The position numbers and the translations under genes are program-made. Below the pieces are notes generated by a model that was given only the letters and a program-made list of their open reading frames with translations, was not told the origin of the DNA and did no database searches. From Colwellia sp. Arc7-D (lineage in GTDB: Bacteria > Pseudomonadota > Gammaproteobacteria > Enterobacterales > Alteromonadaceae), in the NCBI RefSeq assembly GCF_003061515.1, contig NZ_CP028924.1:992001-1056000 (forward strand): a DNA stretch of 64,000 bases, given 5' to 3'. Numbering within the stretch: position 1 is the first letter of the stretch; each line of letters begins with the position of its first letter. Of this stretch, positions 1-7,846 are shown in pieces.

Positions 1-301
1 TTTTCTGGTTTAGCTGAACAGTAATTTTAGGTAATAACTGTGCCCACTTTTGAGCTGGCTCAACTAACTCTGAAGCTAAGAATGTAAATGGTGCAACAAG
101 TAAAGCTAATAATACAAAAGAGGAAACAGTGCGGGGGATATAAAACGTTTTTAATAATTTAACGGGTGGACTTAGTAAAAGCGCAATAAAACCAGAGAAT
201 AAAATAGGAATAAACAACGATTGGGCAAGGTAAAGTGTATATAAAACCGCAAGGGCAAATAACCATTTAAGTGGTTGGTAGTTGCTAATAGTTGAGCTCA
301 C
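1..301 (-). CDS. AI-2E family transporter, N-terminal part (runs off the window)
   Basis: This is the first 100 codons of a membrane protein that continues beyond base 1. The reading begins at a GTG (299-301, minus strand) preceded by AAGGA about 9 nt upstream. The visible residues contain two hydrophobic helices, including the stretch LYLAQSLFIPILFSGFIALL, then SPPVKLL, another helix and ASELVEPAQKWAQLLPKI. This layout is typical of the N-terminus of PF01594 (AI-2E/PerM-like) permeases, which have about 8 membrane segments and export or exchange small solutes. The substrate cannot be told from the family. It is divergent from the aminotransferase at 711. Confidence 0.72.
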   Translation of the reverse strand, partial: MSSTISNYQPLKWLFALAVLYTLYLAQSLFIPILFSGFIALLLSPPVKLLKTFYIPRTVSSFVLLALLVAPFTFLASELVEPAQKWAQLLPKITVQLNQK

Positions 302-413
302 AACAGAAGATCCTTTTTACAATAGTGTCAATAAAATAGAGTGTATAGCATCCTAGCTTAACTGCACTAGCTTTATGACGACTAACGGGTAGATTTATCT
401 GTTTTTAAAAGTA

Positions 414-447
414 TTAGGTAAAGTTAGTGACCCATTACTTTACCTAA
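414..447. promoter_or_regulatory. Perfect 10-bp inverted repeat in a divergent intergenic region
   Basis: The gap 302-710 (409 bp) lies between the divergent transporter and aminotransferase starts. It contains TTAGGTAAAG (414-423) and its exact reverse complement CTTTACCTAA (438-447), separated by 14 nt. No T-run follows on either strand, so it does not look like a terminator. A dyad in a divergent promoter region could be an operator. I see nothing else recognisable in the gap. The long reading frame that opens at 582 is not taken as coding before 711. Confidence 0.4.
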
Positions 448-710
448 GAGTAATGTCAAAAATTATAAATTTAGAGTGTTTTAGCATAGGTTTTCAAACA
501 TAAAGGGGACTTATTTTACCCTATTCATTTAGGTGTTGGTGTTAAGGTCAGTTTCATCTAGTTATTACTTATCCTCTTTCAATGTCACTAACCGTGATCA
601 AGTTTTTTAATTCTCCACATCGTGATACTAAATATTACGTAAAAGGCATTGATAGTCTTTGGTATCTGCGGCAATATCATGCATATATATACGATATAAA
701 GAGACCTCAC

Positions 711-1838
711 ATGGCTGGATTGCTACCCAATATTGACCCTGATGGATTATTAGAATACTCCGTTGTTTACACTGACCGCTCATTAAACCATATGTCTGGT
801 TCCTTTCAGCAAGTTATGCAAGATATCTCTGCTGACTTAAAAGAGGTTTATCAAGCGAAAAGCACCATAGTTGTTCCCGGTAGTGGAACTTTTGGTATGG
901 AAGCGGTTGCTCGACAATTTGCCCGTAACAAAAAAGTATTAGTGGTACGAAATGGTTGGTTTAGCTATCGTTGGAGCCAAATTTTTGAAATGGGTGATAT
1001 ACCAAGTCACGAAACTGTTTTGAAAGCACAACAAACTAGTGATGAAGCCCAAGCGCCCTTTACACCACCACCGATAGATGAAGTAGTTGCTACTATTTTA
1101 GCTGAATCGCCAGACCTTGTATTTGCTCCTCATGTTGAAACCTCTGCCGGTATTATATTACCCGACGATTATATAAAAGCCATGGCACAAGCCGTACACC
1201 AAGTGGGCGGGATTATGGTGCTTGACTGTATCGCATCAGGCACTATCTGGGTAGATATGAAAGCAACGGGTGTTGACGTATTAATTAGCGCCCCGCAAAA
1301 AGGTTGGAGTGCTTCACCGTGTTGCGCACTAGTTATGCTTAGTGAGTTGGCGCGCGATCGTATAGAGTCAACCACCAGTGACAGCTTTGCTTGTGATCTG
1401 AAAAAGTGGCTGCAAATTATGGAAGCTTATGAAAATGGTGGTCATGCTTATCACGCCACTATGCCAACAGACGGTTTAACGCGTTTTAGAGATATTATTA
1501 AAGAAACCAAAGCCTATGGCTTTGATAAAGTATGCCAAGAGCAACACGAACTTGGTCAACGTGTACGTGCATTACTCAACCAACACGGTATTAAAAGTGT
1601 AGCTGCTGAAGGTTTTACAGCGCCGGGTGTTGTTGTCAGTTATACAACTGATGATGAATTCCAGAATGGCAAAAAATTCGCCTCTGTAGGTTTGCAGATA
1701 GCCGCTGGCGTACCAATGCAAGTTGGCGAACGTGCTGATTTTAAAACTTTCCGCATTGGCTTATTCGGTTTAGACAAGCTTCATAATGTTGACCGAACGG
1801 TAACTGAGCTAGAAAAAGCACTGGTTAGTATTTTGTAA
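711..1838 (+). CDS. Class V PLP-dependent aminotransferase (alanine-glyoxylate / AEP transaminase type)
   Basis: 375 residues from the ATG at 711. The frame is open from 582, but the extra 43 residues are unlike the family and MAGLLPNIDPDG is a plausible mature start with the usual length. PLP-fold marks are visible: PGSGTFGMEAVARQ (phosphate-binding loop), VETSAGIILP, VLDCIASGTIW (the Asp that pairs with the PLP ring nitrogen) and ISAPQKGWS with the Schiff-base lysine. Enzymes of this group move an amino group between alanine, serine or aminoethylphosphonate and a keto acid. The exact substrate is not determined. It stands alone and is divergent from the transporter. Cytosolic. Confidence 0.82.
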   Translation: MAGLLPNIDPDGLLEYSVVYTDRSLNHMSGSFQQVMQDISADLKEVYQAKSTIVVPGSGTFGMEAVARQFARNKKVLVVRNGWFSYRWSQIFEMGDIPSHETVLKAQQTSDEAQAPFTPPPIDEVVATILAESPDLVFAPHVETSAGIILPDDYIKAMAQAVHQVGGIMVLDCIASGTIWVDMKATGVDVLISAPQKGWSASPCCALVMLSELARDRIESTTSDSFACDLKKWLQIMEAYENGGHAYHATMPTDGLTRFRDIIKETKAYGFDKVCQEQHELGQRVRALLNQHGIKSVAAEGFTAPGVVVSYTTDDEFQNGKKFASVGLQIAAGVPMQVGERADFKTFRIGLFGLDKLHNVDRTVTELEKALVSIL

Positions 1839-2194
1839 TATTCCAATCTAACGCTTGTCATTTATTTACAAAGGTAATTAGTGGCAAGCGTTTAACCTTT
1901 CTTCTTATATACACTGATCCAATTCAACGAAAATTAAGTCAGCTTCTAATTAATATATTTAATTGCCACAATCACCAATACCTACGCTTAACTTCCTCTT
2001 TAACTTATTATTTATATTAACGGTTTAATTCTAATCGCTTTTTTTTGCTGTGATAGTTTTGTTAACTTTACGTGAGTTGACTGTGATTAATTGTATATAA
2101 ACTCTGCTTTGCAATATCAAAAAATTTGATGTCGATATAAAACAACGTTTTAAAAATACAGCAAAATCTAACTATAAGTAAAAAGGATTATATT
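1839..2194. other. Intergenic region with no recognised element
   Basis: 356 bp of AT-rich sequence between the aminotransferase and the spondin-domain gene. An AAAAGGA ribosome-binding site sits just before the ATG at 2195. I could not identify a confident promoter, terminator hairpin or small gene. Confidence 0.5.
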
Positions 2195-2854
2195 ATGAAA
2201 TTAAAACTATCAATATTGGTGTTAGTACTTAGCTCAATTATTTCATTAGGCGCAAGTGCCGGAAAAAATGACAATAAAACATATAAAGTTACCGTAACTA
2301 ACCTAACAAAAGGTGTTTCTTTTACCCCTTTATTAGTCGCTACACATAATCGCGATATTAGCTTTTTTAAAGTAGGAGAGCCAGCTTCAAAAATGATTGA
2401 GCGTATAGCTGAAGGCGGTGACATTTCAATGCTAAAAACAGCATTAGATGATTCTAGAAATGTTCTTTCAACAACTAACTCTGAAGGTTTGCTTGCACCT
2501 GGAGCAAGTGTAGAACTTACTATGGAGAGGCATGGTAAATATAAACAAATTAGTATTGCTGCTATGTTATTACCAACAAACGACACTATGGTTGCATTAT
2601 TAGGTAAATCTTTACCAAAGAAAGGTAAGCAAGTTTACTTTTTAAAAGCTTATGACGGCGGCACTGAAACTAATGACGAATATTGTAACAATATTCCAGG
2701 CCCCCATTGTGGTGGCGTACCATTTTCACCAGAAGATGCTGGCGAAGGATATATTTACCCAAGCCCAGCCATTCATGGCGAGGCTGATCTTTCACGACAA
2801 ATGTATAACTGGAATGGCGCTGTAGCTAAAGTGGTAATTGAAGTCGTTAAGTAA
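2195..2854 (+). CDS. Secreted spondin-domain protein
   Basis: 219 residues with a clear Sec signal peptide (MKLKLSILVLVLSSIISLGASA) and a strong AAAAGGA ribosome-binding site. The mature part begins TYKVTVTNLTKGVSFTPLLV followed by ATHN and EPASKMIERIAEGGD. This matches the bacterial Spondin_N pattern (beta sandwich, PF06468). A second half has YCNNIPGPHCGG, whose two cysteines could form a disulfide. In animals the fold mediates adhesion and binds metal; the bacterial role is unknown. It lies immediately outside the distal copy of the tmRNA-end repeat (2866), so it may be ordinary chromosome or the end of an older element. No partner gene is adjacent. Confidence 0.75.
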   Translation: MKLKLSILVLVLSSIISLGASAGKNDNKTYKVTVTNLTKGVSFTPLLVATHNRDISFFKVGEPASKMIERIAEGGDISMLKTALDDSRNVLSTTNSEGLLAPGASVELTMERHGKYKQISIAAMLLPTNDTMVALLGKSLPKKGKQVYFLKAYDGGTETNDEYCNNIPGPHCGGVPFSPEDAGEGYIYPSPAIHGEADLSRQMYNWNGAVAKVVIEVVK

Positions 2855-2865
2855 ATAACTAACAG

Positions 2866-3009
2866 AAATTTCAGACATAAAAAAACCGCCATTAAGCGGT
2901 TTTTTTTATCATAGTCTGTTGCCAGACTATGGCCAAATTTATAAGTTACTAGGTATAACTAATGGATTAAAAAGGGTTTTTATTTTGGTGGGGCGGGGGA
3001 ATCGAACCC
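2866..3009. repeat. Distal att-like repeat: duplicated tmRNA 3' end plus downstream terminator
   Basis: This block is nearly identical to 7283-7429. It holds a rho-independent hairpin, a second hairpin (TAGTCTG TTGC CAGACTA), and then the reverse complement of the last ~24 bases of tmRNA (from TGGTGG at 2986 to AATCGAACCC at 3009). After base 3009 the similarity to tmRNA stops abruptly. The orphan tRNA-like end marks the far boundary of an element integrated at ssrA. About 120 bp of the repeat lie beyond the tmRNA end, which is longer than a usual att core. Confidence 0.85.
2879..2908. terminator. Rho-independent terminator in the distal repeat
   Basis: An A-run, then CCGC-CATTAA-GCGG, then a run of eight T. 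It can end transcription from the spondin gene on the plus strand and, through the A-run, transcripts arriving on the minus strand from the island cassette. Confidence 0.75.
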
Positions 3010-3062
3010 ATATAAAACTCTTTATTTTCTGTTGGTTATACGTTTATGAGACAAATAACTTA

Positions 3063-3902
3063 TTAAAATGACTGATTTTTAAACGTTGTTTTTTCAGTGT
3101 CTTCTTTATTCACTCTATCTGAAAAATAATCGGGTGACCATTTTTTATAATCTTTAAGCATTGCTATTGATATTTCAGCCTCTGGAATTAAAAGTGTAGT
3201 TGCTCGATACTTGTTCAATGGAAATATCGCATTCATCCGTTCTTCAATTGTTTCGCCATTTTGTTTTTCTGTTGATAATTTCTTGTATTTTGGTCGGCCT
3301 ATTTCTTGAGGAACTGTCAAGAATACTTTTACTTCATTCTTGGTTTTACCTTCGAAAACTGTTTCTTTCAGGTATACTGAAGATATACTTTCCATTCTAA
3401 TGTCTTTAAATACTTTTTCAGCTTTACTCTTTACATCTGTATTAAATTCATCTGTGAATACAGGTCTAGTTATCCTATCTGATATCCAGTTCAGTGCTAC
3501 TTCTAACTCTTTAGAAGCTAAAATAGATGAAAACATTAATTGTGATAATATCTCTCTATCGATATTTAAATTACACGTTAATGCATTAGTTTCAAGAAAA
3601 ATATCACATTCAGGTGTCTGCAACTCAAAATTAAGTCGTCTCTCATTTTTTCCGTATGAAAAGCTACCATTTAGTTTGTCAATTTCAGTTGCTATAAAAA
3701 TGTAAAACCATGGTTCACTTTCTAAACTAGAGTGTACAAGCGCGCAATCATATAAAGATATAATTGCATACGCTTTTTTATCTGCAATATAGGCTTGAAC
3801 TTTAATAGGTAAGTTATTAATTAAACTCAAGTTCTCATCTATAGATAAATCAATTACAGAGCCTCTTGACCAGCCACTGTCTATTAGGCTTTCTCTATCC
3901 AA
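3063..3902 (-). CDS. Island protein of unknown function, third gene of a cassette
   Basis: 279 residues, apparently soluble, with no signal peptide and no motif I recognise. The best available start is a TTG at 3900-3902, two bases after the stop of the preceding gene; no ATG occurs near the N-terminus. The N-terminal ~140 residues look like a mixed alpha/beta domain (VQAYIADKKAYAIISLYDCA, then EPWFYIFIATEIDKL). The C-terminal ~120 are charged and lysine-rich (RPKYKKLSTEKQNGETIEER). It ends about 55 bp from the distal att repeat. The 2-bp gap implies translational coupling with 3905-4480. Function is unknown. Confidence 0.6.
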   Translation of the reverse strand: MDRESLIDSGWSRGSVIDLSIDENLSLINNLPIKVQAYIADKKAYAIISLYDCALVHSSLESEPWFYIFIATEIDKLNGSFSYGKNERRLNFELQTPECDIFLETNALTCNLNIDREILSQLMFSSILASKELEVALNWISDRITRPVFTDEFNTDVKSKAEKVFKDIRMESISSVYLKETVFEGKTKNEVKVFLTVPQEIGRPKYKKLSTEKQNGETIEERMNAIFPLNKYRATTLLIPEAEISIAMLKDYKKWSPDYFSDRVNKEDTEKTTFKNQSF

Positions 3903-3904
3903 TG

Positions 3905-4480
3905 CTATGCAACACTTCTTTTCAGTAAACCTTCAAGTTTAAAGTAGTATTGATCATAAAACTCATCAACTGAATCTACTGAAAAATCGTTACTTGTTAA
4001 CTCTGTTGCCACAGAGTCTAATTTTTGACGACCAAAAGCTAGAGTAGAAAGAAACGGCAAATGATCCGTTTCCATAATTTCAGACATTTTTTCCATTACT
4101 AAAAGTTTATCTAATGTGTTTTGGTTCATTTCAGTTTCTGGTTTTTTAAGCCATTTATAGCGTGTTTCTCTTGCAACACCTAAAATGGCACACCATTGCT
4201 TCACACCAAAATTAAAAGACTCTCTTAAACGCTCAGATTTATTAACATTATTTTCTACTTTAGTTAAACTGGGAGTTGAAAGATCAAATTTCCATTCACT
4301 ATTAAGGGTTACTAACTTATTAGGATTGGTGTTATTACTATCACTCGACTTAATAACATGATCATATGAAGAGACAGATAATTGAATACTTTCAGTAGCA
4401 CTTACAACTGTTGTTGCACTTGCTGCAATTGCAATAAATGCCGACTTAGTAATACTGATTTCTTGCTTTACAACATACAT
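3905..4480 (-). CDS. Helix-turn-helix-like island protein, second gene of a cassette
   Basis: 191 residues, start ATG at 4480, two bases after the upstream gene's stop. Residues ~92-115 read FGVKQWCAILGVARETRYKW followed by LKKPE, which resembles a helix-turn-helix (the GVARETRYKWLK part fits a recognition helix). After it comes a helical segment with DKLLVMEKMSEIMETDHLPF. The N-terminal ~45 residues are rich in small and hydroxyl residues (SAFIAIAASATTVV) and could be a weak membrane or linker segment. It may be a DNA-binding regulator or antitoxin-like partner. That is inference from layout only. Confidence 0.6.
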   Translation of the reverse strand: MYVVKQEISITKSAFIAIAASATTVVSATESIQLSVSSYDHVIKSSDSNNTNPNKLVTLNSEWKFDLSTPSLTKVENNVNKSERLRESFNFGVKQWCAILGVARETRYKWLKKPETEMNQNTLDKLLVMEKMSEIMETDHLPFLSTLAFGRQKLDSVATELTSNDFSVDSVDEFYDQYYFKLEGLLKRSVA

Positions 4481-4482
4481 AG

Positions 4483-5241
4483 TTAAACTCCTTTTTGTAT
4501 CTCAGCATAAACGGTATCAGCTTGATTACCTATTTCGGTAAAGTTACTAACTATTTCATCAATATTAAACAATCTAAATGTTCCATCACAATTATAAATT
4601 GTATCTATATCTATTCTAACTAAAATATTTATTATATCACTTGAAATTTTTAGATGCTTAATTGCTGAATCCATTAATTCATTGGGCAGAATGGAAGTGC
4701 TCATTTCAACGCTTGTCTTTAATCTAAGAATGTTTTTTTGTTTTACATAATGACATTCAAATACAGACGGACCTTTCTGTGGCATAGAATTAATTGTTGG
4801 AGCTAATAAATTAGTCGCATTAAAACCATTAAATGAAACACCATCATCATTTAACGAAAAATTATGAATATTTCGAATTGCGACATTTCCAACATGTTTA
4901 ATTTCAAGAATAGTAGCAATTTTTGAAAATACGTATTTAAGCTCATTAACGATGTAATCAGTACCATGCTCTTTTTTTGTATGAAATGTAATCTGTTCAC
5001 AAGCTATCATAATAGCATCATTTCTATCTGCAGAAATAAATGTAAATACAGGACTTGTTTTAGTAATAGAGTTTACCTTGTTATCTTCATCTATCTGAAC
5101 AGATACGTTTTTAGCTAAGTCTTCCATTTTTAAAGGGTACTTTTCTCGCAATAACTCATGAACTTCTTCGTTCATAGTATTTAATTTATTAGCCGCTATT
5201 TCTGCTACACTAATAACCGCTAAAGAATATACTAAACCCAT
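4483..5241 (-). CDS. TIGR04255-like island protein, first gene of a cassette
   Basis: 252 residues, ATG at 5241, preceded by AATAATTCCAAGGTAAAATA with an AAGG site. The layout recalls the sporadically distributed TIGR04255 family: PVFTFISADRNDAIMIACEQ, then a YIVNELKYVFSKI helix, then VGNVAIRNIHNF in the place of the family's R-x-G-L-R-Y-I-N-like strand. The resemblance is weak and by eye. The function of that family is not established. As first gene of a three-gene operon with 2-bp gaps it is probably the lead component of a small cargo module in the tmRNA island. Confidence 0.6.
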   Translation of the reverse strand: MGLVYSLAVISVAEIAANKLNTMNEEVHELLREKYPLKMEDLAKNVSVQIDEDNKVNSITKTSPVFTFISADRNDAIMIACEQITFHTKKEHGTDYIVNELKYVFSKIATILEIKHVGNVAIRNIHNFSLNDDGVSFNGFNATNLLAPTINSMPQKGPSVFECHYVKQKNILRLKTSVEMSTSILPNELMDSAIKHLKISSDIINILVRIDIDTIYNCDGTFRLFNIDEIVSNFTEIGNQADTVYAEIQKGV

Positions 5242-5378
5242 TATTTTACCTTGGAATTATTTTGAATTTGCAGTATACATTCATTGAATTACACATGCAA
5301 TTACACATTTATAAGATATAGAGTAGAGATTAGAAGATAAAGTTCAATTTATCTAGATATAATTTGATATTTTGCAGA

Positions 5379-6269
5379 TTATACACTCTCAGGTATCCAT
5401 CGAGCATAAGTTCTTATTGTCATACCTATATCACTATGGCCCAATTGTTTTGCTACCCAACCGATAGGTTTATTTTCAGTTAACATGATTGAAGCGTACG
5501 TATGTCGAGTGTTATATTGTTTTCGAAATTTAACGCCTGAACTTTTAAGAGCAGGTTGCCAGCAATTATGATAAATAGCACGATCATCACGTCATGATTG
5601 ATTTGTTTTAGGGTTAAGAAATATTCGTTCTTGGTTTCCTGTATTTAACTTTAATTGTGCAATTAGAGTTTGAATGCTTTTTCATGAAGTTCATGAGTAC
5701 GTTCACCTGATTTTGTTTTTGTACCTTTTTCTCTTCCATGTACTAAGGCTTTCTTTACAAAGGTAACCCTACGCTTTAAATCAATATCACACTTTCTAAG
5801 AGCTAATAATTCACTTGTGCGTAAACCTGTCCAAAAGTAAATTTCGTACTTGTCCTGACATTTTAGCTACTATCTTTTCACGTTCATTTGCATTAAATGG
5901 TTCAGGTTCAGCTTTGATATGTTTAAATCGTTTTATTCGGTCTATAGGGTTTCCGTCAATGATTTCATCAATATAAAGTTCTTGGAATGCAGAATGAAGA
6001 GTTGAACGTATTTCATTTTTAGTTTTACCTGAAAGTGATTCATTTGAATTTATTTTAGTAGCCGTAGCTCCCCAGTCTTTAAATAAACTAGGCTTAAATT
6101 CATTCACATAAATATGACCAAAGTTAGGTTCAATATGATGATTTTTTTTGCTGATGTATCCGCGTTTTGTTGAATACTCCCATTGGTCTTGAGTACGCTT
6201 AAACCATTCATTAATCATTTCTTTAATAGTTACGGTATTCGCTTTGTCCTCAGGTGTAGGCTTATTCAT
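5379..6269 (-). pseudogene. Tyrosine site-specific integrase, frameshifted
   Basis: The intact first part (5811-6269, 152 codons) is a SAM-like core-binding domain (QWEYSTKRGYISKKNHHIEP, HIYVNEFKPSLFKDW). The catalytic domain follows in other frames. Near 5838 a lost base disrupts YFWTGLRTSELLALRKCDID (catalytic Arg). Another frameshift lies near 5690, after KTKSGERTHELHE. A TGA near 5593 replaces what is probably Trp in NQSWRDDR. The remainder has NTRHTYAS (H-x-x-R), QLGHSDIGMTIRTYARW with the nucleophilic Tyr, and a stop at 5379. An N-terminal arm-binding domain is not visible; TGA immediately precedes the ATG. This was the recombinase of the ssrA island and should be inactive. Confidence 0.85.
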
Positions 6270-6386
6270 TCAATCTTTTGTCACACCCAAAGTATCAAAG
6301 TTGCTAGTTATTTATCGATTGGAATTGTTGCTTATCTACTAGGTAATTCAATATGACCTATTTATAAAACCAATGGTTTAGGCATT

Positions 6387-6665
6387 GTGATAGCATCTCA
6401 ATTCCTATTGAGTCTGTTGCAATTTTCAGCACAAATAGAGTCAATTAAACTAAATAAACGTAGTAAAAATGGCAGACCATATAGAAAGCTAGAATTTGTC
6501 ATTTATAAAGGGAAATGCCCTATATGTAATAATATAGTTGAGATTGAAAAAGGTAAAAGAGAATTTAAGGGACGACTCATAGGATTATGTAACGAATCGC
6601 CACGTGAGCACATTTTTAGCTTTGATCACGTAACTAAAAAAGGTGCGTTATTGAGGAATACTTAA
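6387..6665 (+). CDS. Short ORF with a zinc-ribbon-like C-terminus, possibly a gene remnant
   Basis: 92 codons from a GTG with no clear ribosome-binding site. The centre and end read KGKCPICNNIVEIEKGKREF, then KGRLIGLCNESPREHIFSFD and HVTKKGALL. Two CxxC-spaced cysteines plus a later Cys and His look like a metal-binding ribbon. I recall similar tails at the C-terminus of larger phage or island proteins, but cannot name the family. The poor start and short length suggest a truncated 3' end of a gene. It is divergent from the integrase pseudogene. Confidence 0.4.
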   Translation: MIASQFLLSLLQFSAQIESIKLNKRSKNGRPYRKLEFVIYKGKCPICNNIVEIEKGKREFKGRLIGLCNESPREHIFSFDHVTKKGALLRNT

Positions 6666-6672
6666 CTTTTCA

Positions 6673-7125
6673 TTAAGAATCTGCTTGGTCTGTGATGATG
6701 TTTATGCCCATATCCATAAGTTCTTTAAGTGCTTCATCACCGCCAGTTATTGATAATATACTCATCATCAAAGATTTCAGGCATTCTAGCCATCTTTTAG
6801 GGTTAATGAATTTATTAACGTTTATAAGACCTATTTTAGTTTCAAGTTGATGGCCATATAGTCCAGCTGTTTTAAAATCTTCAGCTAAAGCATTATTAAT
6901 CCGTGTCGTTATATTTTCTATCGTACTTTCCATTGGTATTTCATTGTTTAAATCAGCATCACAAAACTCATAAAATGCTAAATAGAATGAATCAGTGATT
7001 TTAGACTCTTTATGATAAAAAATATCTTTACTATTAACTAGCTCTGAAAAGTGGTTAAGCGACTCCTTAACTATAATACTTAATAATTGTTTGATATCGG
7101 ATAAGTCAGCTGGTGATATAGGCAT
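6673..7125 (-). CDS. Island hypothetical protein
   Basis: 150 residues, predicted soluble and mostly helical (SDIKQLLSIIVKESLNHFSE at residues 9-28; CLKSLMMSILSITGGDEALK near the end). There is an AAAAGGA ribosome-binding site before the ATG at 7125, so expression is plausible. No known motif is seen. It converges on the remnant at 6387-6665 and sits just inside the tmRNA-proximal end of the element. Confidence 0.55.
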   Translation of the reverse strand: MPISPADLSDIKQLLSIIVKESLNHFSELVNSKDIFYHKESKITDSFYLAFYEFCDADLNNEIPMESTIENITTRINNALAEDFKTAGLYGHQLETKIGLINVNKFINPKRWLECLKSLMMSILSITGGDEALKELMDMGINIITDQADS

Positions 7126-7282
7126 AATATTAGATCCTTTTAATAAACAAATTAAAAATAGTTCGCGATTAGATACATGTCAAATATTACAAATATAATT
7201 GTTGAAATGATTAGTAAGAAAAACATTAATAATTAATATAACGATCAAGCGATCATAGATTCAATGGGGTCAGGTATACATT

Positions 7283-7429
7283 AAATTTCAGACATAAAAA
7301 AACCGCAATTAAGCGGTTTTTTTTTATCATAGTCTGTTGCCAGACTATGGCCAAATTTATAAGTTACTAGGTATAACGAATAAACTAAAAAAGGTCTTTA
7401 TTTTGGTGGAGCGGGGGGGAATCGAACCC
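7283..7429. repeat. tmRNA-proximal att-like repeat
   Basis: This is the partner of 2866-3009. It starts at AAATTTCAGACATAAAAAAA and runs through the hairpins, across TGGTGGAG (tmRNA 3' end at 7404), to AATCGAACCC (7429). Here it is continuous with the complete tmRNA. Differences between copies are a handful of substitutions and short indels, most of them between 7376 and 7420. Confidence 0.85.
7295..7329. terminator. Rho-independent terminator downstream of tmRNA
   Basis: CCGC-AATTAA-GCGG is flanked by an A-run and a run of nine T. It lies 75-110 bp beyond the tmRNA 3' end on the minus strand, and the A-run supplies the U-tail for tmRNA transcription. A second small hairpin (TAGTCTG TTGC CAGACTA, ~7330-7347) lies between it and tmRNA. 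Confidence 0.7.
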
Positions 7430-7753
7430 CCGTCCAAAAAACCTACATCCTCGGTACTACATGCTTAGTCGATTATTTGTTTAACCAATTAGACGCCAAT
7501 CGACAGGCTTCGTCATGGTGAGCTTAATACTATTTCGCGGTTCAGCCTTAAGCGTGCTTCCCTCGCTATCCTATTTGGGGTGACCATCGATCCTCTAAAC
7601 AATAGGAGAATTTTTGAGGCGATGGCTAGCCTAAGCGGCTAGTGCGAACGTTTCGTCGTTTGCAATTATAGTTTTGCGGCTTTTTACGAGGCCAACCGCC
7701 CCTCGGCATGCACCTTGGGTTTCGTGAATCTTGTCGAATCCTAGATCCGCCCC
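7404..7753 (-). ncRNA. ssrA: Transfer-messenger RNA (tmRNA)
   Basis: About 350 nt. The 5' end GGGGCGGATCTAGGATTCGA at 7753 pairs with the 3' end CCGCTCCACCA at 7404 to form the tRNA-like acceptor stem, keeping a G-U at the third pair. A T-loop (GGTTCGATTCC) precedes the 3' end. The tag reading frame begins at the GCA resume codon (7661-7663) and reads ANDETFALAA then TAG at 7631-7633, followed by pseudoknot regions. tmRNA with SmpB frees ribosomes stalled on broken mRNAs and marks the product for proteolysis. smpB is adjacent and upstream. The 3' end is the target of the neighbouring island and is intact. Confidence 0.97.
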
Positions 7754-7769
7754 AAAGTTTAACTCTTTT

Positions 7770-7775
7770 ATTATA
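7770..7775 (-). promoter_or_regulatory. Probable -10 element of the tmRNA promoter
   Basis: On the minus strand a consensus TATAAT lies 16 nt before the tmRNA 5' end. It directly follows a perfect dyad TAGACT-GATTT-AGTCTA. The -35 region (around GTTTTG) is poor. The distance would leave a short 5' leader, consistent with the 5' maturation known for tmRNA. Confidence 0.5.
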
Positions 7776-7846
7776 GACTAAATCAGTCTACAAAACGCAT
7801 TGTACAACGCTTTATTTAAATAGACAACGTGGTATTTTTTAACCAA

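Larger units (their letters stand above)
2866..7429. mobile_element. Degenerate integrative element inserted at the tmRNA 3' end
   Basis: About 4.4 kb bounded by direct repeats 2866-3009 and 7283-7429, both including the tmRNA 3' terminus. It contains an integrase pseudogene (5379-6269), a three-gene minus cassette (3063-5241), a possible truncated ORF (6387-6665) and an orphan ORF (6673-7125). The interior is visibly more AT-rich than the flanking housekeeping genes. ssrA is a well-known integration site for tyrosine-recombinase islands. Because the integrase is broken by at least two frameshifts and a stop, the element is probably fixed. The repeat is unusually long and the boundaries could also reflect two elements inserted in tandem. 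Confidence 0.85.

Noticed and set aside
582..710. 43-codon N-terminal extension of the aminotransferase
   Set aside because: Residues before MAGLLPNIDPDG do not resemble the family, and the length from 711 fits the usual size.
2986..3009. A tRNA gene at the distal repeat
   Set aside because: Only the last ~24 bases of the tmRNA tRNA-like end are present, with no 5' half, anticodon arm or acceptor partner.
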